A program made the position numbers and the translations under genes. 64,000 nt of DNA from Anthostomella pinea (lineage: Eukaryota > Ascomycota > Sordariomycetes > Xylariales > Xylariaceae), in contig CAUWAG010000010.1 in the NCBI GenBank assembly GCA_963556695.1, forward strand, positions 1,054,001-1,118,000. Direction: 5' to 3'. Below the pieces are notes generated by a model, which saw only the letters and a program-made list of their open reading frames with translations, did not search any database and had not been told where the DNA came from. The stretch's first letter is position 1. Every line of letters starts with the position of its first letter. This document shows positions 22,241-33,750 of the stretch, one piece after another.

Positions 22241-23884
22241 CACCGCTCCCATGGGTATTCGGAACGACGACATCTGCTGCGAATAGTAATGCCGCGGGAT
22301 ATCGCTGGAAGCGCAGAGAACTACTGCTACTAGGCTGCACCTAACCCGGAGGTTTCTCAAATTGGAGCAGAAACTGAGCAGGACGATTCCCACAATTTCC
22401 ACCACGATGTCCACCACCACGTCGTCCTTGTCCTTGTCCCTGTCCTGTCCCCGAGCGGGAACCTGCGCATTATTGACCTTCTGGCGCTTCGAGGACTCGG
22501 GCGCGTTGTCTACAGGGGCAACAGGCCATTTGGCAACGGGTTTGCCTACACATATCCGCTGCCTGTATCACTGTAAACGTCGTCCGACGAATAAGCACCG
22601 TTCTGGGAGGTCGGGAATGCATTTAACATGCTTCCGGCGTAGTTTTTAATGGTGGTAAAAGCAGGCATTAGTTACAGGGCAATCGTCAGCGCTGCCAGTC
22701 GTTCACGTTCAGATGGTGACAATGGTTTATCAGCTGAACCAAAGAAGGCAGCAGACGTAGATGATAAAAGGCGCGCATGTTGAAGGATGAGGAGCACGAC
22801 CTCGTTTGTTATCATGGTGTCCGGCATCGATTTGTGTGTCATCGTCAAGTTGGTCGGAGTAAAAGATCTTGCACGTAGCTCCTCTGACATCAAGATCTAC
22901 TCGGGCCGGCCAGGGCACATTGGTAAGACGAGGAGTGTCTCGTTCACAGTCCAGTTGACTTGACATTGCAGTCTGCGGCACACAACGATATCAGCAGCAG
23001 CGTGCCATTGGCTCAGGAACTACAATATCGTATGTAATCTTGCTTGTAGAACTCGCTGTTGGTTTCGCTTGTTCGCAACTAGGTTGGCGATGAGAGTCGT
23101 CGTCAGTTCCTGTTCGGTTCTGGCTCGTGCGGGGTGGCGATTGCTCGAACCAATGGGTCTTTCGCATTATGCATAAGCTTGGTAGCGAGAACTTCTCAAA
23201 GCACACGTAGGCCGTTGAGGCTTTCTGTACTTGACGGTGTGTGAGAGAGGGTAGGACCAGGCTGTCTCTGGTACACTGGGGACGTCAGGCCCGACATCTT
23301 CTGGGCAAATGCCAAGTCGAACATGGGACACCCTAGGGACCCGAGAATCTACTGCCAGATGGACTGACCTGAGACCGACATGACGCAGGGTCGGTCGGGA
23401 CTGAGGCTTGTTAGGGTTTGGGATCTCGATCTGCATGCCACGTAGTCAGGGTCGGTCGTCTCGCGGCTCGGGAGGTTCGATCGCTGCGTGGCAAAGTGTT
23501 GGTCGATAAGACCCACGCAGCCGTCAAGGAGGCGCTGGATATGATTTAGGATGTCCGAAGCGGTGCCGCCGTCGTCAATCTCTGCCTGGGGGTTGATCGG
23601 CTGGACCCGGGCTGTCAATGAATGCCCGAGGGCTAGATGCCCCTAGGACTGAAGAACCGCCTTGGCTGGTCGCGCGGCGATTTGAAGGAGTTGGAGGACT
23701 CGCAGGCAACGCACGATCGGGGCTCGAGTCGGGGACTGTTGAGCTTAGACGACGTGGAGAGCGGTGGAATACTTTAACACCCGATTTACTCCCGAATGAT
23801 ACAGGGAACGATCTCAGACTCTGAGGTGCTTGTTAGTCGAAGTCTCTGGCTTTCATTAAACATCCCCGACGTCCCTGGACATCG
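22241..23884. other. decayed sequence, no intact gene
   Basis: Minus-strand pieces at 22981-22730 and 23618-23349 (ASDILNHIQRLLDGCVGLID) look partly coding and could be upstream portions of the helicase relic. No recognised motif supports this. Confidence 0.3.
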
Positions 23885-24922
23885 CTATTTTCCTCCTCCT
23901 CGTCCAGCAGCTTCAGCTCCATGGTGGCTTTCTTGATCAAGGCCACCAGCCTCTTCCTCTTCTCCTTCCTCTTCCTCTTCCTCTTCCTCTTCCTCTTCTC
24001 CTTCCTCTTCCTCTTCCTCTTCTCCTTCCTCTTCCTCTTCCTCTTCTTCTTCTTCTTCTTCTTCTTCTTCTTCTTCTTCTTCTTCTTCTTCTTCTTCTTC
24101 TTCTTCTTCTTCTTCTTCTTCTTCTCCTTCTTCTTGAACAGGCCGAACACAAACCCGAAAAACTTCCCCAACAACGCAATGAACATCCCGGACTGGTTCA
24201 ACACCGCAGTCACGGCCACGGCAGTGACCAGCCAAGGCGAAAGGCCCCAGGGGGATCGGCGGCGACGGGCGGATCGGCATTGCAGAGCACCAGGATGGAG
24301 ACGGGGCCGGGGCTGTGACAGGGGCCCCCTGCTGGTAGTTGCTGACCTTCGGCATCAATTTCTGACGTCTCAACTCCTCAAAGGTAAAATCGCCGTCCAA
24401 GTCAGCTCTGACAAAGTCCATGATGCCAGTCCGCTGCATCGACCGCCTCGTTGCGCGGGAGACCTTTGAGCACGCTCCGTTCGCCAGCGTGTCCGCCACT
24501 ACACACTGCGAATACGGACCTCTGTCGTCTCGAGTGAGTTTTCCCTCTGCATTGCAAGTTGTGCATCTTTGGCCCGGAGCCTTCACGTCGGTACGGAACG
24601 TGGACATGACTTGTGCTAGGTAGAGCTTGTCGGCACTAGGCACCGCGAATGTATGAGGGAAACCTCTGCCCGACGTCGAGTTAGTGTTTAAGATCGGTGT
24701 GATTTTTCGAATAGGGACGTCCTGATTCCATTCTAATCCCAACTCCGTCGCGCGTTCGTAGGCCGCATATGCATTGAAGAATCGGTCTTCAAGCTGACGC
24801 ATTGCCGAGGCAGGAGGGGTGAGAAGGGTCTCGGCCAGATGTTCCGAGTCGGCCATGTCGACATACCCGATGTACAGGTCTTTCTGTAACAGTTCGCATA
24901 TAAGGTCCCCATGTATTCTCAT
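23885..24922 (-). CDS. DUF3716-like orphan protein with long acidic run
   Basis: Single open frame of 345 codons from ATG 24922. Residues 1-110 are ordinary globular sequence (HLAETLLTPPASAMRQLEDR, FFNAYAAYERATELGLEWNQ). Residues about 115-160 hold a Cys pattern CTTC-x10-GPYSQCVVA-x7-GAC, resembling DUF3716, a putative zinc-binding module common in accessory genes of Pezizomycotina. After residue 235 the frame is GC-rich, then becomes about 80 consecutive Glu/Gly codons over the GAA/GGA microsatellite, ending AEAAGRGGGK. The C-terminal half may be frameshifted by the microsatellite, since the other frames are equally open (poly-Lys, poly-Arg). Whether it is expressed is unknown. Confidence 0.45.
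   Translation of the reverse strand: MRIHGDLICELLQKDLYIGYVDMADSEHLAETLLTPPASAMRQLEDRFFNAYAAYERATELGLEWNQDVPIRKITPILNTNSTSGRGFPHTFAVPSADKLYLAQVMSTFRTDVKAPGQRCTTCNAEGKLTRDDRGPYSQCVVADTLANGACSKVSRATRRSMQRTGIMDFVRADLDGDFTFEELRRQKLMPKVSNYQQGAPVTAPAPSPSWCSAMPIRPSPPIPLGPFALAGHCRGRDCGVEPVRDVHCVVGEVFRVCVRPVQEEGEEEEEEEEEEEEEEEEEEEEEEEEEEEEEEEEEGEEEEEEEGEEEEEEEEEEEGEEEEAGGLDQESHHGAEAAGRGGGK
23951..24135. repeat. CTT/CCT trinucleotide microsatellite
   Basis: About 185 bases of polypyrimidine: interrupted cttcctcttc blocks followed by a near-perfect CTT run from about 24045 to 24123. It is open in all three frames on each strand, which creates several spurious ORFs. Confidence 0.95.
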
Positions 24923-26145
24923 GCTGACATTAGTGGGAGCGTTAAAAAGCGCGTTGACCGCTAGCAGCTTGGCCTAGCCGTAGATTGCTGCTATTGCTAG
25001 GAATATTTGTAGTTAGTATATATACTTTTTGTTTTGGCGTAAGCCATTAACCTGGGCATATTCTGTAAACTTCCCGACGATTTGTTGGCTCTTTAAGGAA
25101 AGACTTAAAGCTGTAGTAAAGGAAAAGAGAGGACTAGCCTTGTTGTTAAAGCATACAAAACCAGGAACGGATATATAGTCCTGTTGTTTATCTTCTAGAG
25201 TGAGAAGGGTTTCTAAGTTTGTGATTCGCAGGTAGCACCATGCTGGGAGGGGTGGGTCGTTCTGGAGTTGGGTTTTGCGATGACTCTGATCGCAGCACAA
25301 GGGTAAGCTATATGATTATTAGCATCAGAGTTAGGGTTAGGGTAGGGTTTGTGGCGGTGAGAATGGGGCAGTAACGTGCTTCATGACCCCCATGGGAAGC
25401 CACTACGCGTAGGTGACCATAGAAGACTCCTAGCCTGCCCGAACCGGGTCGGTGAGATTGCGTTCTGATCTCTATGGACTCTCTCGTGCACCCGCAATGG
25501 CCCAGAAGCTGGGCCATGTAGACGTTGTCCTTGGCGGCTTTCAGTCGTTGTAGATGGTCTTTTCACTCGTGCGAGCGCAATGGTGGATTGAATGTTTGTA
25601 GTGAGCTGAAGGTCTGTGCTCTGAGTTGAAGAAGTTGGACATATGCTCGCACGAGGGCAGCGGATGTTGGGATGATCGTGGTTGGTTGGACTTGGGCGAG
25701 TGCAGCCGACTGTTGTCTAAGGAATAACCTCTGACGAACTTTATGTATCATCCTCCTCGGAGTCTTGAGCTGGCACACGACGTTGAAGCGCTGATGATGA
25801 CTGTCACAGCAGACACACATACCCCTTGATAGGTGGTCCTTTCTGAAGTCTGCGAGGCACATAAAGGGGATTGTTCGCCTTCTGCGGCGGAGGCACCCCA
25901 TTGAGGCCTTCCCAGGCCTGCCGAATGTAAGATTATGTCGAAATGCGAAAGTAAAAGCCTAGGCTTGAGATTAGTACATGACGTATGTGATAGTGATGTC
26001 TATAACTTGGTTACTTGCTAAGAATAGGGAAAAAGCATTCCTTTAAACGAGGACGTTCGCTTCAAGTCGTTACCTGCGGCGTTGTAGACTTTGTGAGAAA
26101 ACGATGAGAGTATGGGACTAGATTGAAGTCAGTACGTGGTGTGTA
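24923..26145. other. no intact gene; short telomere-like tract
   Basis: Partly AT-rich left end (24960-25200). Minus-strand 25901-25563 has a Cys/His-rich start (FRKDHLSRGMCVCCDSHHQR) but no family match. A telomere-like tract lies at 25331-25347. Confidence 0.35.
25331..25347 (+). repeat. interstitial telomere-like repeat
   Basis: Two TTAGGG units followed by TAGGG. TTAGGG is the usual telomere unit in filamentous fungi. The tract is short and could be chance. Confidence 0.5.
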
Positions 26146-26967
26146 TTACCAAAGTGTCCATGAGTACTCACTAAGTATAGACGAAGAACGTCTAGCACGG
26201 AGAGTTTCACCAATGGTCATCGCCTTGCGGCAAGAAGAGTTCCCTTTCGCACTTGGCCCTTGGGCGCTCTTTCCCAGGGGTAGGAAAGCTGAAGCGCTGG
26301 TCATCTGGTAGTGGGTACTATCAAGCTCGAGAGCGTTGTAGAGGCCGGGCAAGATGACGCCCGCCTGCGGGGTGCGGCATCGCATCGAGGAAGGCCCTAG
26401 ATTGATGCCCGAGTGCCAGCCCTTACTACTCAACTCTAGAGGCTCGTAGAGGCTTGCTAACCGGTCTTTTCTATTGAACTGGAGAATGTAGTGCATAACA
26501 GTCTCGACATGCTCGGCGTTTTGCCAATTTGTGCCGTAGCATAGCGACCTGGCGTCTAGCCTTCCGAGAGTGAGGTCGTGGCGGATAGGGTACACGAGGG
26601 GACTGTACATACTATAGATCTGGCTGTATTTCTTAGCGGACTTGAGATTTTATTTTGTTCAGGAGGTTTTGTCTTGTGGGCCGAGGGCGATCCGGCGATC
26701 CAGATTGAGAGGTTTTTTATTGACACGTAGCTGTTGGTCTTCTATTCGCAACAGTAAACACGGCGTTCTGCTGCTCACAATCCTTGAATAGGTTCGCAAG
26801 CTGTCAGATTTTCGGATGTGTTTGATTGCCCTTCGCGAATATCTTGGATGCGCCGACTTCCATCTCCGCCAGTCTGGCTCTGGTAGTCGCCACGTGTTAA
26901 GTCGAGTTAGATTGGAAAGATCAGAGTTGGCCTGAACCTGTTGAGTTCGGTCCTCACTTGTTGTCAT
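26146..26967 (-). CDS. two hypothetical ORFs, possibly one split gene
   Basis: ORF 26967-26659 (102 codons; LTRLNTWRLPEPDWRRWKSA) and ORF 26610-26146 (154 codons; NAEHVETVMHYILQFNRKDR, RTPQAGVILPGLYNALELDS) lie head to tail with a 48-base gap on the same strand and read like real protein. I recognise neither. The first ORF frame is open upstream through a 21-base tandem repeat until a TAA near 27066, so its true start is unclear. An intron or frameshift may join the two. It sits among decayed coding pieces and could itself be a relic. Confidence 0.3.
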
Positions 26968-27078
26968 TGAGCCTGACTTTGTTGCAACTAAGCCTGGGCT
27001 AATTGTAACGAGTCCCGGTCTCCTTGCAGTTAAACGTGTGCGTTTTGTAGTCGATCCCGCTTATTTTGCAGTGGATCC
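26953..27078 (-). repeat. 21-bp tandem repeat, six diverged units
   Basis: Six units in exact 21-base register at 26953, 26974, 26995, 27016, 27037 and 27058. The shared plus-strand core is TTG(C/T)AGT and units tend to end in GATCC, GAGCC or AAGCC. On the minus strand each unit is seven codons (STTKRTR, LTARRPG, LVTISPG, LVATKSG), leading directly into the ORF that ends at 26659. Confidence 0.6.
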
Positions 27079-27289
27079 ATGAGAAAGGGGTAAATCGGAC
27101 TTAATTTATGATTCAGGGGCAGGGCGCAGCATGGACTAGCGGCCCAAACCCGGGCGCATCAGGTCACGGTACGACAATTGACGCGAGCTTCGAGATCTAT
27201 GTACCGTCTGAACAAATGAGTCGGCTGAGTGACTGGAGAAGAACTCGAGAGTGAAGGTGATGGTTAAGATACGGGTATAGTGCTTGTCG

Positions 27290-28197
27290 ATAGGATCCGA
27301 TAGTGATGATGATGGCTAGGATACGCTGGGATGCGAGTCATGTTTGGAAAACGATATTGGAAGGTATGGAATCTTACAGCGGCGTAAGGGTACCGGTAAT
27401 GTAGAATGTGGAGTGCATGTTGGAATACATTCCATTCCAAATCTTCACTCTCGAAGGCCGCCGCAGGGATGTCAAGAAAGAAGACACTTTCGTCTACGAT
27501 CAAGGAAACCTTGTCGGTACGGAGGGTTCGATGCTTCTTGCAGATCTCTAAGATGGCATCGATTCGAGCCGAACGACAGTTCTGGTCTTTGCGGATGTCG
27601 GCTCTCCACTGCTCGAATTTTTTTCTGCCGTCGGTTTCTATAAACTCCTATTCATACTCTTCGTCGTTCCGGGGGCTGGCTAGGAATGCCCTCCTCAACA
27701 TTTCCATGATGTCCATTAGAGAGGGGGCCCTTGACGTCTATCGTTTGTGTCAGTTTTGGCTATCAACAAAACGGAACCGCCAAATGGCGGCCACGGCCTG
27801 TTCTCCGTGTTAAAGTTGGGTCTGATATGTGTTGAAGAACCTCGAAGCCGTTAGGTGTCTCTCGAAACACACCGCACACTCTTGAGTCTTGGGACAGATC
27901 GTTACTGGTAAAGGGCCTATAGATCAGGTCTGGGGCCGCGTTTTTTAAGGTCTTTATCATCCCTAGGACAGCCTCATTTTTTCTTGTTATTTTGTACACG
28001 CTGTATTGCAACATTAAAGACGTAGCAGTATGGTTAATTCGGGGAACTGCGAGCGGGTGTGCGGTAGTGAGTTTGGTTATCATATTTTCCGTAATAAGAC
28101 CACTTGTATAAGTTGTATTCGGGTCTGCTGTTTTGTTTCGCGCTGCTTCATATTTGCAGGCGTAGTTGATCGAAGTCTCCTTTGATTTAGCTTCCAT
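27290..28197 (-). pseudogene. decayed coding region, possible SNF2-like helicase C-terminus
   Basis: Two adjoining minus-strand stretches are open: 28197-27763 (144 codons, unrecognised; MITKLTTAHPLAVPRINHTA) and about 27720-27290. The latter reads MDIMEMLRRAFLASPRNDEE, an internal TAG, GRKKFEQWRADIRKDQN, then ICKKHRTLRTDKVSLIVDES and VFFLDI. The spacing of a charged linker followed by KVxLIVDESVFFLDI recalls the start of the helicase C domain in SNF2-type proteins (VIFSQFTxFLDxLE). The in-frame TAG interrupts otherwise continuous coding sequence. The identity is tentative; the coding character is clearer than the family. Confidence 0.35.
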
Positions 28198-29166
28198 TTA
28201 CTCGACTTTTTTGCCTTCATTTTCTACAGCCTTATTTTAAGATTCCCTGTAGAAGAATACGACAAGAACCGTCTATCCTTCATCTTGCATCCCACATAGA
28301 ACCTGGCACCCGTAGCTCCGACGTTCTGGGTAACGGGAGCGAATACCCTCATCGCGCCTTGGTCGCGGGCCAAAAGCGTGGGCCGCTCTAGCCTTGACGG
28401 CATCGCTGCTTTCTCTCGTGGAACCCTTGGTCATGTTGTAGGCATGGGTGATATTTGTGAAGCTGCTTCCCAGTGATTTGTCCCTCGCGACGGACTCTCG
28501 TCTGATGCTGGTTGTTTGGTTGTTTGATTGCGTGCGTTGTTGCCCTTTGCCCTAGAGTGTCAATCGCGAACTTGGCCAGCAGTGTTGTTGGCGAATCCGA
28601 GCTACTGCTGCGTCTGCATGCCAACCGGAAATCGGTTATCCCCAGTCACTGTGGCGGGCAGTTGCGTGGTGTCAGGTGAGTTACGCGGAACATACGCCAA
28701 CAGGTCGAGGTTGTATTCCTCAGTGGCTAGAGTCTCCGTCAACACGAGGGGGACAGGGACCTGATGATTGCCACTATGTCCAGCGCTGGTTCTTCAGAGG
28801 ACGGGGCGCTACTCCCGTCACTGCGAGTGATCATCTGGTTAGGGGGTGCTTGTATCGTTCCAGCTGGGTACGTGGCCACAGCACCACGCTGGCGCAAAGC
28901 GCCTTCACTTCCGTAGTGTGTGAACCAGCTCTCAATTGGTTTCGTGCCGTCTTGTTCTCCTCGAGCTTTCGCGGCTAGGTAAGCAGAAGTGACAGTCGTA
29001 CCATATAGATCTTGGTAATGTCGGCATAGGGTGGTGATATTGGAGTAGAGGTGCTATATGGCAAGTCAAATTTTCTAATGATGGTACGAGTTAGGATATA
29101 AAGACATACCTGGTATAGCGCGGTACAGGACGGTATGGTAAACGCTGATCGGCCGCATGCCGTGTT
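28198..29166. other. no gene supported
   Basis: Short frames on both strands without recognisable protein. Plus-strand 28528-28978 is open in overlapping frames only. Confidence 0.35.
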
Positions 29167-29648
29167 TTAGCCTTTTAGAAATTTAGGTGGATAGTCGATC
29201 TTCAGGTCATGAACACGATTTATCAGTCGGCTATAGTGACCAAAAAACTGTTCTCTATGATCACAGTATCGAATAAAAGCCAATCCGTTTAGAACGGATG
29301 AAACGTCGTCGATCTTCGACGAGGATTCCGTGCCTGAGTATGCTTGGCGTAGAGCAATCCACATATCTCCAGGGTCGTGCAGGCCCACAGTCTTATTGTA
29401 GGGGGTCGAGAAGTCAAGAGTTGCTTGACGAACTTGTGAGAGAATGACATTTTGTTGGATTAGATGGTGGTTGGGACACGAGGCCCTTCGCTCCAGAGGC
29501 GGTGTTCTTCTGTGAGATGAGCCCGGATCTCCGGATCAGCGGACCTGCTGAGCGCGCCAGACTTCTCTCCATGCCGAGTCCCTGAGATATAGGTTGTTTC
29601 ATGTTGACACCAATTAGTCATGCCGTCGAAAGTGAAATGAATCATCAT
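29167..29648 (-). mobile_element. Copia-type retrotransposon gag relic
   Basis: Minus-strand 29388-29167 reads GLHDPGDMWIALRQAYSGTE, then NGLAFIRYCDHREQFFGHYS and RLINRVHDLKIDYP. This is the layout of the UBN2/gag segment of Ty1-Copia elements, where a MW-x-L-x3-Y block precedes a long helix binding region. An upstream stretch in a different frame (29648-29460, FTFDGMTNWCQHETTYISGT) may be the N-terminal portion. No protease, integrase or reverse transcriptase was found next to it and no LTRs were identified, so this is at most a fragment. Confidence 0.4.
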
Positions 29649-32250
29649 GTGATGTCTGATAGTGGGTGACTATGATGCTGACGTTCTTCACAGGTGTCAT
29701 AGTCTCCTCTAGCGATAATGCGTCATTGTTAAATTCTTGTATATTGTACTTTCTGACATTCGTGGGCAGCACTGCTTCGCGACAGGAAGCTCGAGGACGA
29801 GAGCGGTAGGAGGGATGGGTATAGAGTGTTGAAAAGGGCGCACTCGGCCTCGGCCTCTCCCGGCGAATCGTGCACTTGGAAGCCGAACAGTTACAGCCTG
29901 ATCATATCTCTGCTCGTTGAGTAATGTTCTTTAGTTCGAAGGCCACTGATAGTGTCACCTTCTTGAAGAGTCTCAGAGACAGATGTGATCCGCGCCATAG
30001 TTCTCATCGCGATCTCACCAGAACATATAAGAGAACGTAGCCTCAAGAGCAATGAATAACTAGGAGCCGTCGGACAGGGACAAAAGTAGCGGTTGGCTGC
30101 GTAATTTAGCACAGTAAGCCCTTATGTGTGATGACATACCCTTCGGCCAGAGAGGCTTGAACTCCGTGTGGAAAGTTTTGATCCATGCTCGTGCTGCCGC
30201 AGTGAGGTGCATGGTAAGACGCGGAGGTCTCGTTTTCGTCTTTGTCCTTGTCCTCGTCTTCGTCCTTGCCCTTGTCCTCCTTGTTCTAGTCCCTGCCTAT
30301 GCGTTTGTATCTTCCTTACTTCTGACCTCATCCGGTTCGTGGTCTGCACCAGGTCACTCCTTCCTTCTTCTGCGGCATCGGTGTGGGCGTCTCGGGAGGA
30401 CCGACAGCGGTTATGGGTATAGTTGTTGCTGTTGCGCCTTGCCCTTGCTGGTGTCGCGGCGTATGTGGAGGTAGCAGTGGCGGGAGTATGCTGAATGTGA
30501 CCATGCGGCGCGTGGCTGTCGTGTCGGATTGCTTGTTCGAGTATCGTTGGGCTTCCCGTTAGAGCACTTGGGGATGGACTTTGGTGTTGTGATGTGCGGC
30601 TTTATGTACAGTACTTACAATCAGCCGTGTCTTGGTGGCTTGTAAAGAAGCGCTTTTGTTTTTCTTGGTGTGGTGGCAGTGACGTAAGAGTATGAGCGAT
30701 GATGTGGGACTTAGATGGCTTATGGTGTTTGCGATGTGGTGAACCGACGGCAGGTTGTGCGCACTCTTCCTAGGTAGCTACCGAGTTGGCGAAGGGGATA
30801 GACCGCATGACTGCCGGCATGAGCACATATTCGACAGGCAATTAATTGGAACCTCCTTATGCCTCTTGAAGCTCAGGGATGTGAACGCCACCAGTGTGGA
30901 AGTGGAAACCGAATGTACAGGTATTGACGCTTTTGTTACAAAAGGTTCAGGAAAACAGCATTGAAGTGTATGTGTGTAACAAGCTGTCAAGGCTTTCACA
31001 GAAAATAAGCCTGCGAAAGGCCATGTAGTTGGAAGTTGCGCTGTACGTATATAGTTAAAAATATTCTTGTTATTCTTGTTATTCTTGTTATTCTTGTTAT
31101 TCTTGTTATTCTTGTTATTCTTGTTATTCTTGTTATTCTTGTTATTCTTGTTATTCTTGTTATTCTTGTTATTCTTGTTATTCTTGTTATTCTTGTTATT
31201 CTTGTTATCCTTGTGTCAGACTCTGTCGTCGAGTGTGTAATTACCGAGGCTGGCTTCCTCATTGTTAACACCACCACCACCAACACCGGCACCAGTACCG
31301 CCCAGACCGGCGCCAGCAGCATCAGCACAGCCACCACCGGCAGCAGCGTCACCAAATCCACTTTGACCTTGTTCCTTGCTGGCCCCATGGCGCCAGAATA
31401 CCGCAGCATCTGGCACACGCGGTTGAAGGAAAGAAATCGAAAGGTCGTGTGGTTTCTCCAAGCTATCATAATCCGCGTCCCTTCCTTGTCGTTCCCATGC
31501 TGGCAGAATACGAAACGCATCTACTACAGCCGGTTGGGCGAAGGAATTCCTCCAAGACCGAGAACAGAATCATCAGCAACGGCAGTAGCAGCACCCCCAG
31601 CAGAAGCAGTGGCAGCAGCGATGCCACCACCAGAACGACCAGCCGTAAGAACAGGCAGGCTGTAGAGGCGACGCCGAAGATTCAAATTCAGATATCGATT
31701 CCTTTTGTTCACGGGGCCAGGTCAGGCGCTCTACGTGTTGAATGGCGCGCAAGCCACCGTGGCGTTCAGGGAGGTGGCAGTGCACCAACAAGGCCAATAG
31801 GGCATTTTTGGGCCACTTAGCCCACAGAAGGATTTTTGCAGAGATACAACAAGAACACGGATTACACCAGAATATACGTTTTCACCCATCCAAAAGCCCC
31901 CACGCTCTGTTTGACACTACGTCGTGCGATCGATTCGCTAGCGACTGGACATTTCGCAACCTTGGGACTGAACGCCCGTAGTAAGGACAATGCCGGCGGC
32001 CGTTGTGATGCGCTGTCGGTCTCCGGGATGCGTCCCGGTGTTGTGGATAGCCTGACCGGCCGTTGTATGGTATCAGCGACAACCTGTTGGAGGTTCTGGA
32101 GTGATCCATGGTGTACGATTATGGATGAGTATCAGGCTAGCACTGCCTGGCAGCAGCGCGCCAGGTAGTTACTGATTATTTGGCGGGTACAGCCGGTGCA
32201 GGCGTAGCGGTCCACAGGACTGAAGATGCATGGTCATGTTCGTCTCGAAA
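29649..32250. other. low-complexity and repeat-rich stretch, no firm gene
   Basis: Contains a cttgtc/cttcgt low-complexity patch (about 30232-30295), the 9-bp minisatellite and Gly/Ala- or Thr-rich frames near 31250-31680. Minus-strand frames here (for example SGGGIAAATASAGGAATAVA) are compositionally biased and cannot be assigned. Confidence 0.4.
31062..31214. repeat. 9-bp minisatellite, 17 units
   Basis: Sixteen perfect copies of TATTCTTGT in tandem (31062-31205) plus a one-base variant TATCCTTGT (31206-31214). Because nine is divisible by three, all frames stay open, giving (ILV)n on the plus strand and (RIT)n on the minus strand. Confidence 0.97.
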
Positions 32251-33750
32251 TCATTCTCGCAGTGCCCCTATCGGTCGTGTCTCCGGCTCGGCCGCCCGCC
32301 GCCCGCCGCCGATAACGCCGAATTCACCTGCTGCAGCGCGCTTTTGGAGTATCAGCGTCTCGGCTGAGCGATCCTCCGGCACGCTACCTGACATCAGATT
32401 CGCCCGCAATCCAGCCGGTGATAGTTCCGGGCTGTTCGGTGCTGCCAGGGCGCCCCCTGCGACGAGAGGCGATGTGTTGGCAGTGTTGGCGGTAGTGGTG
32501 GTGTGGACGAAGGGGCTGGTGCTGGTGATGGTGAATGTGCTGGTGCTGGCAGTGGGATTGGGAGTCTGAAATGTGAAGTCCATGCTCTGTGGTATCAGAC
32601 GGGTGGTGGGCGGGCGGTCGTGAGCTGGCCCGCGGACTTGAGGAGAGGCAGATGCGCCGGCTTGGGCAATACTTGCTTCTTCTCCCGACGTGCCACCGAC
32701 TTCTGTGCGGTGAGGTGCAACTGAACACCATGCAACAGGAAAATGCGGAGCAGAGGAGGTTGCAGCCACGGGGTTGCCGTCTCCCAGGCTCGGAGTCATC
32801 TGCCTACCCTGCGAGGCCGTCGCCGCAGCTCTCTCCTGGCTGCACATAGTTATGTATGTGCCTGCAAGTGTCCGTTGGAAGCTTGTGGGATGCCAGCCTT
32901 ATTGCCTGACTCTGGTGAACAGGTTGTGCCCGTTCTGCTTGGACCCACGGGGTCGACCTGGGGCGTAACGACCAGGAGGCGAGGAGAGAGAGAAGGGGGG
33001 CGGGGGGCAGATGGAAGAGAGAGAAGACGGCCGAACATATATATGGGATGGTGGTTGCACTCACGAAGCTGGTAAAATGCGGATAAAGATTGGCTGGCTG
33101 ACTATAGTGCAGAGATCAGGTGGTTGAAGATTGTCAACCAGTAAATGCCAAAGGCTGGGTGTGACGTTGTAAATGCTGGTCGCAGTAGAACGCTCGAGTG
33201 CGACTTGGGGTATTGAGCAACTCTTGACCGCAGTCCAAGAGACTTGTGCGATGGCGAATACGTGTCGCACGCAAGTATAATAGTTGTCAGAGATGCGAGG
33301 CTTGGGGAACTGGGTATCGATCACTGTCGAGGCGTCAAGTTGGTATCCTTCGAAATAGCATGTGATTATGAATGTGAGATGGCAGACGCAGGGCGACGGA
33401 AAAGCGCGCTGTAGATGCTGTGCGGTGCCGTAGACTTCGTGTTCCCAACCCAGCGGATTGAGAGTTGGTATCGATGATGGAATCAATTCAGGCTCTGCCG
33501 CAACCTTGAGCAACGGTGTTGTAGATGCACAGGATATGCTGCTTGTTCGGAAGAGGTTAAGGGAACTGTTACTTCCCGGAAGAGTCTGAAGTAAGTGCTG
33601 CTTGTCGGGAAGAGGCCAAGGGAACTGGCGGCCCTTGTACTCGAGAGGTGGGAAGTCGAGACTGCCGGTCGGTGATTGCATGCAAAAATTATGGAAGACA
33701 AGTAGGTCAAACTGAAGTAGGTTGAGAGGTGCAGATGCAACAAGCAACAA
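32251..33750 (-). CDS. hypothetical, two long minus ORFs possibly spliced
   Basis: ORF 33750-33061 (229 codons) and ORF 32847-32251 (198 codons) are the longest frames in this area. The first runs into CCAGCTTC/GTGAGT near 33061, a good splice donor, which suggests it could join a downstream exon such as the second ORF. The second ORF contains a Thr/Ser-rich tract (TPNPTASTSTFTITST) and ends AAEPETRPIGALRE. Neither has a recognised domain, signal peptide or catalytic motif. Composition of the first is Leu/Ser/Pro-rich and not strongly protein-like, so one or both may be chance. Confidence 0.25.

Noticed and set aside
23921..24469. Poly-Phe/Leu and poly-Arg/poly-Lys ORFs
   Set aside because: Products of the CTT/CCT microsatellite in alternative frames.
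30996..31665. Long ORFs on both strands with ILV or RIT repeats
   Set aside because: They are open only because the 9-base minisatellite is a multiple of three without stops.
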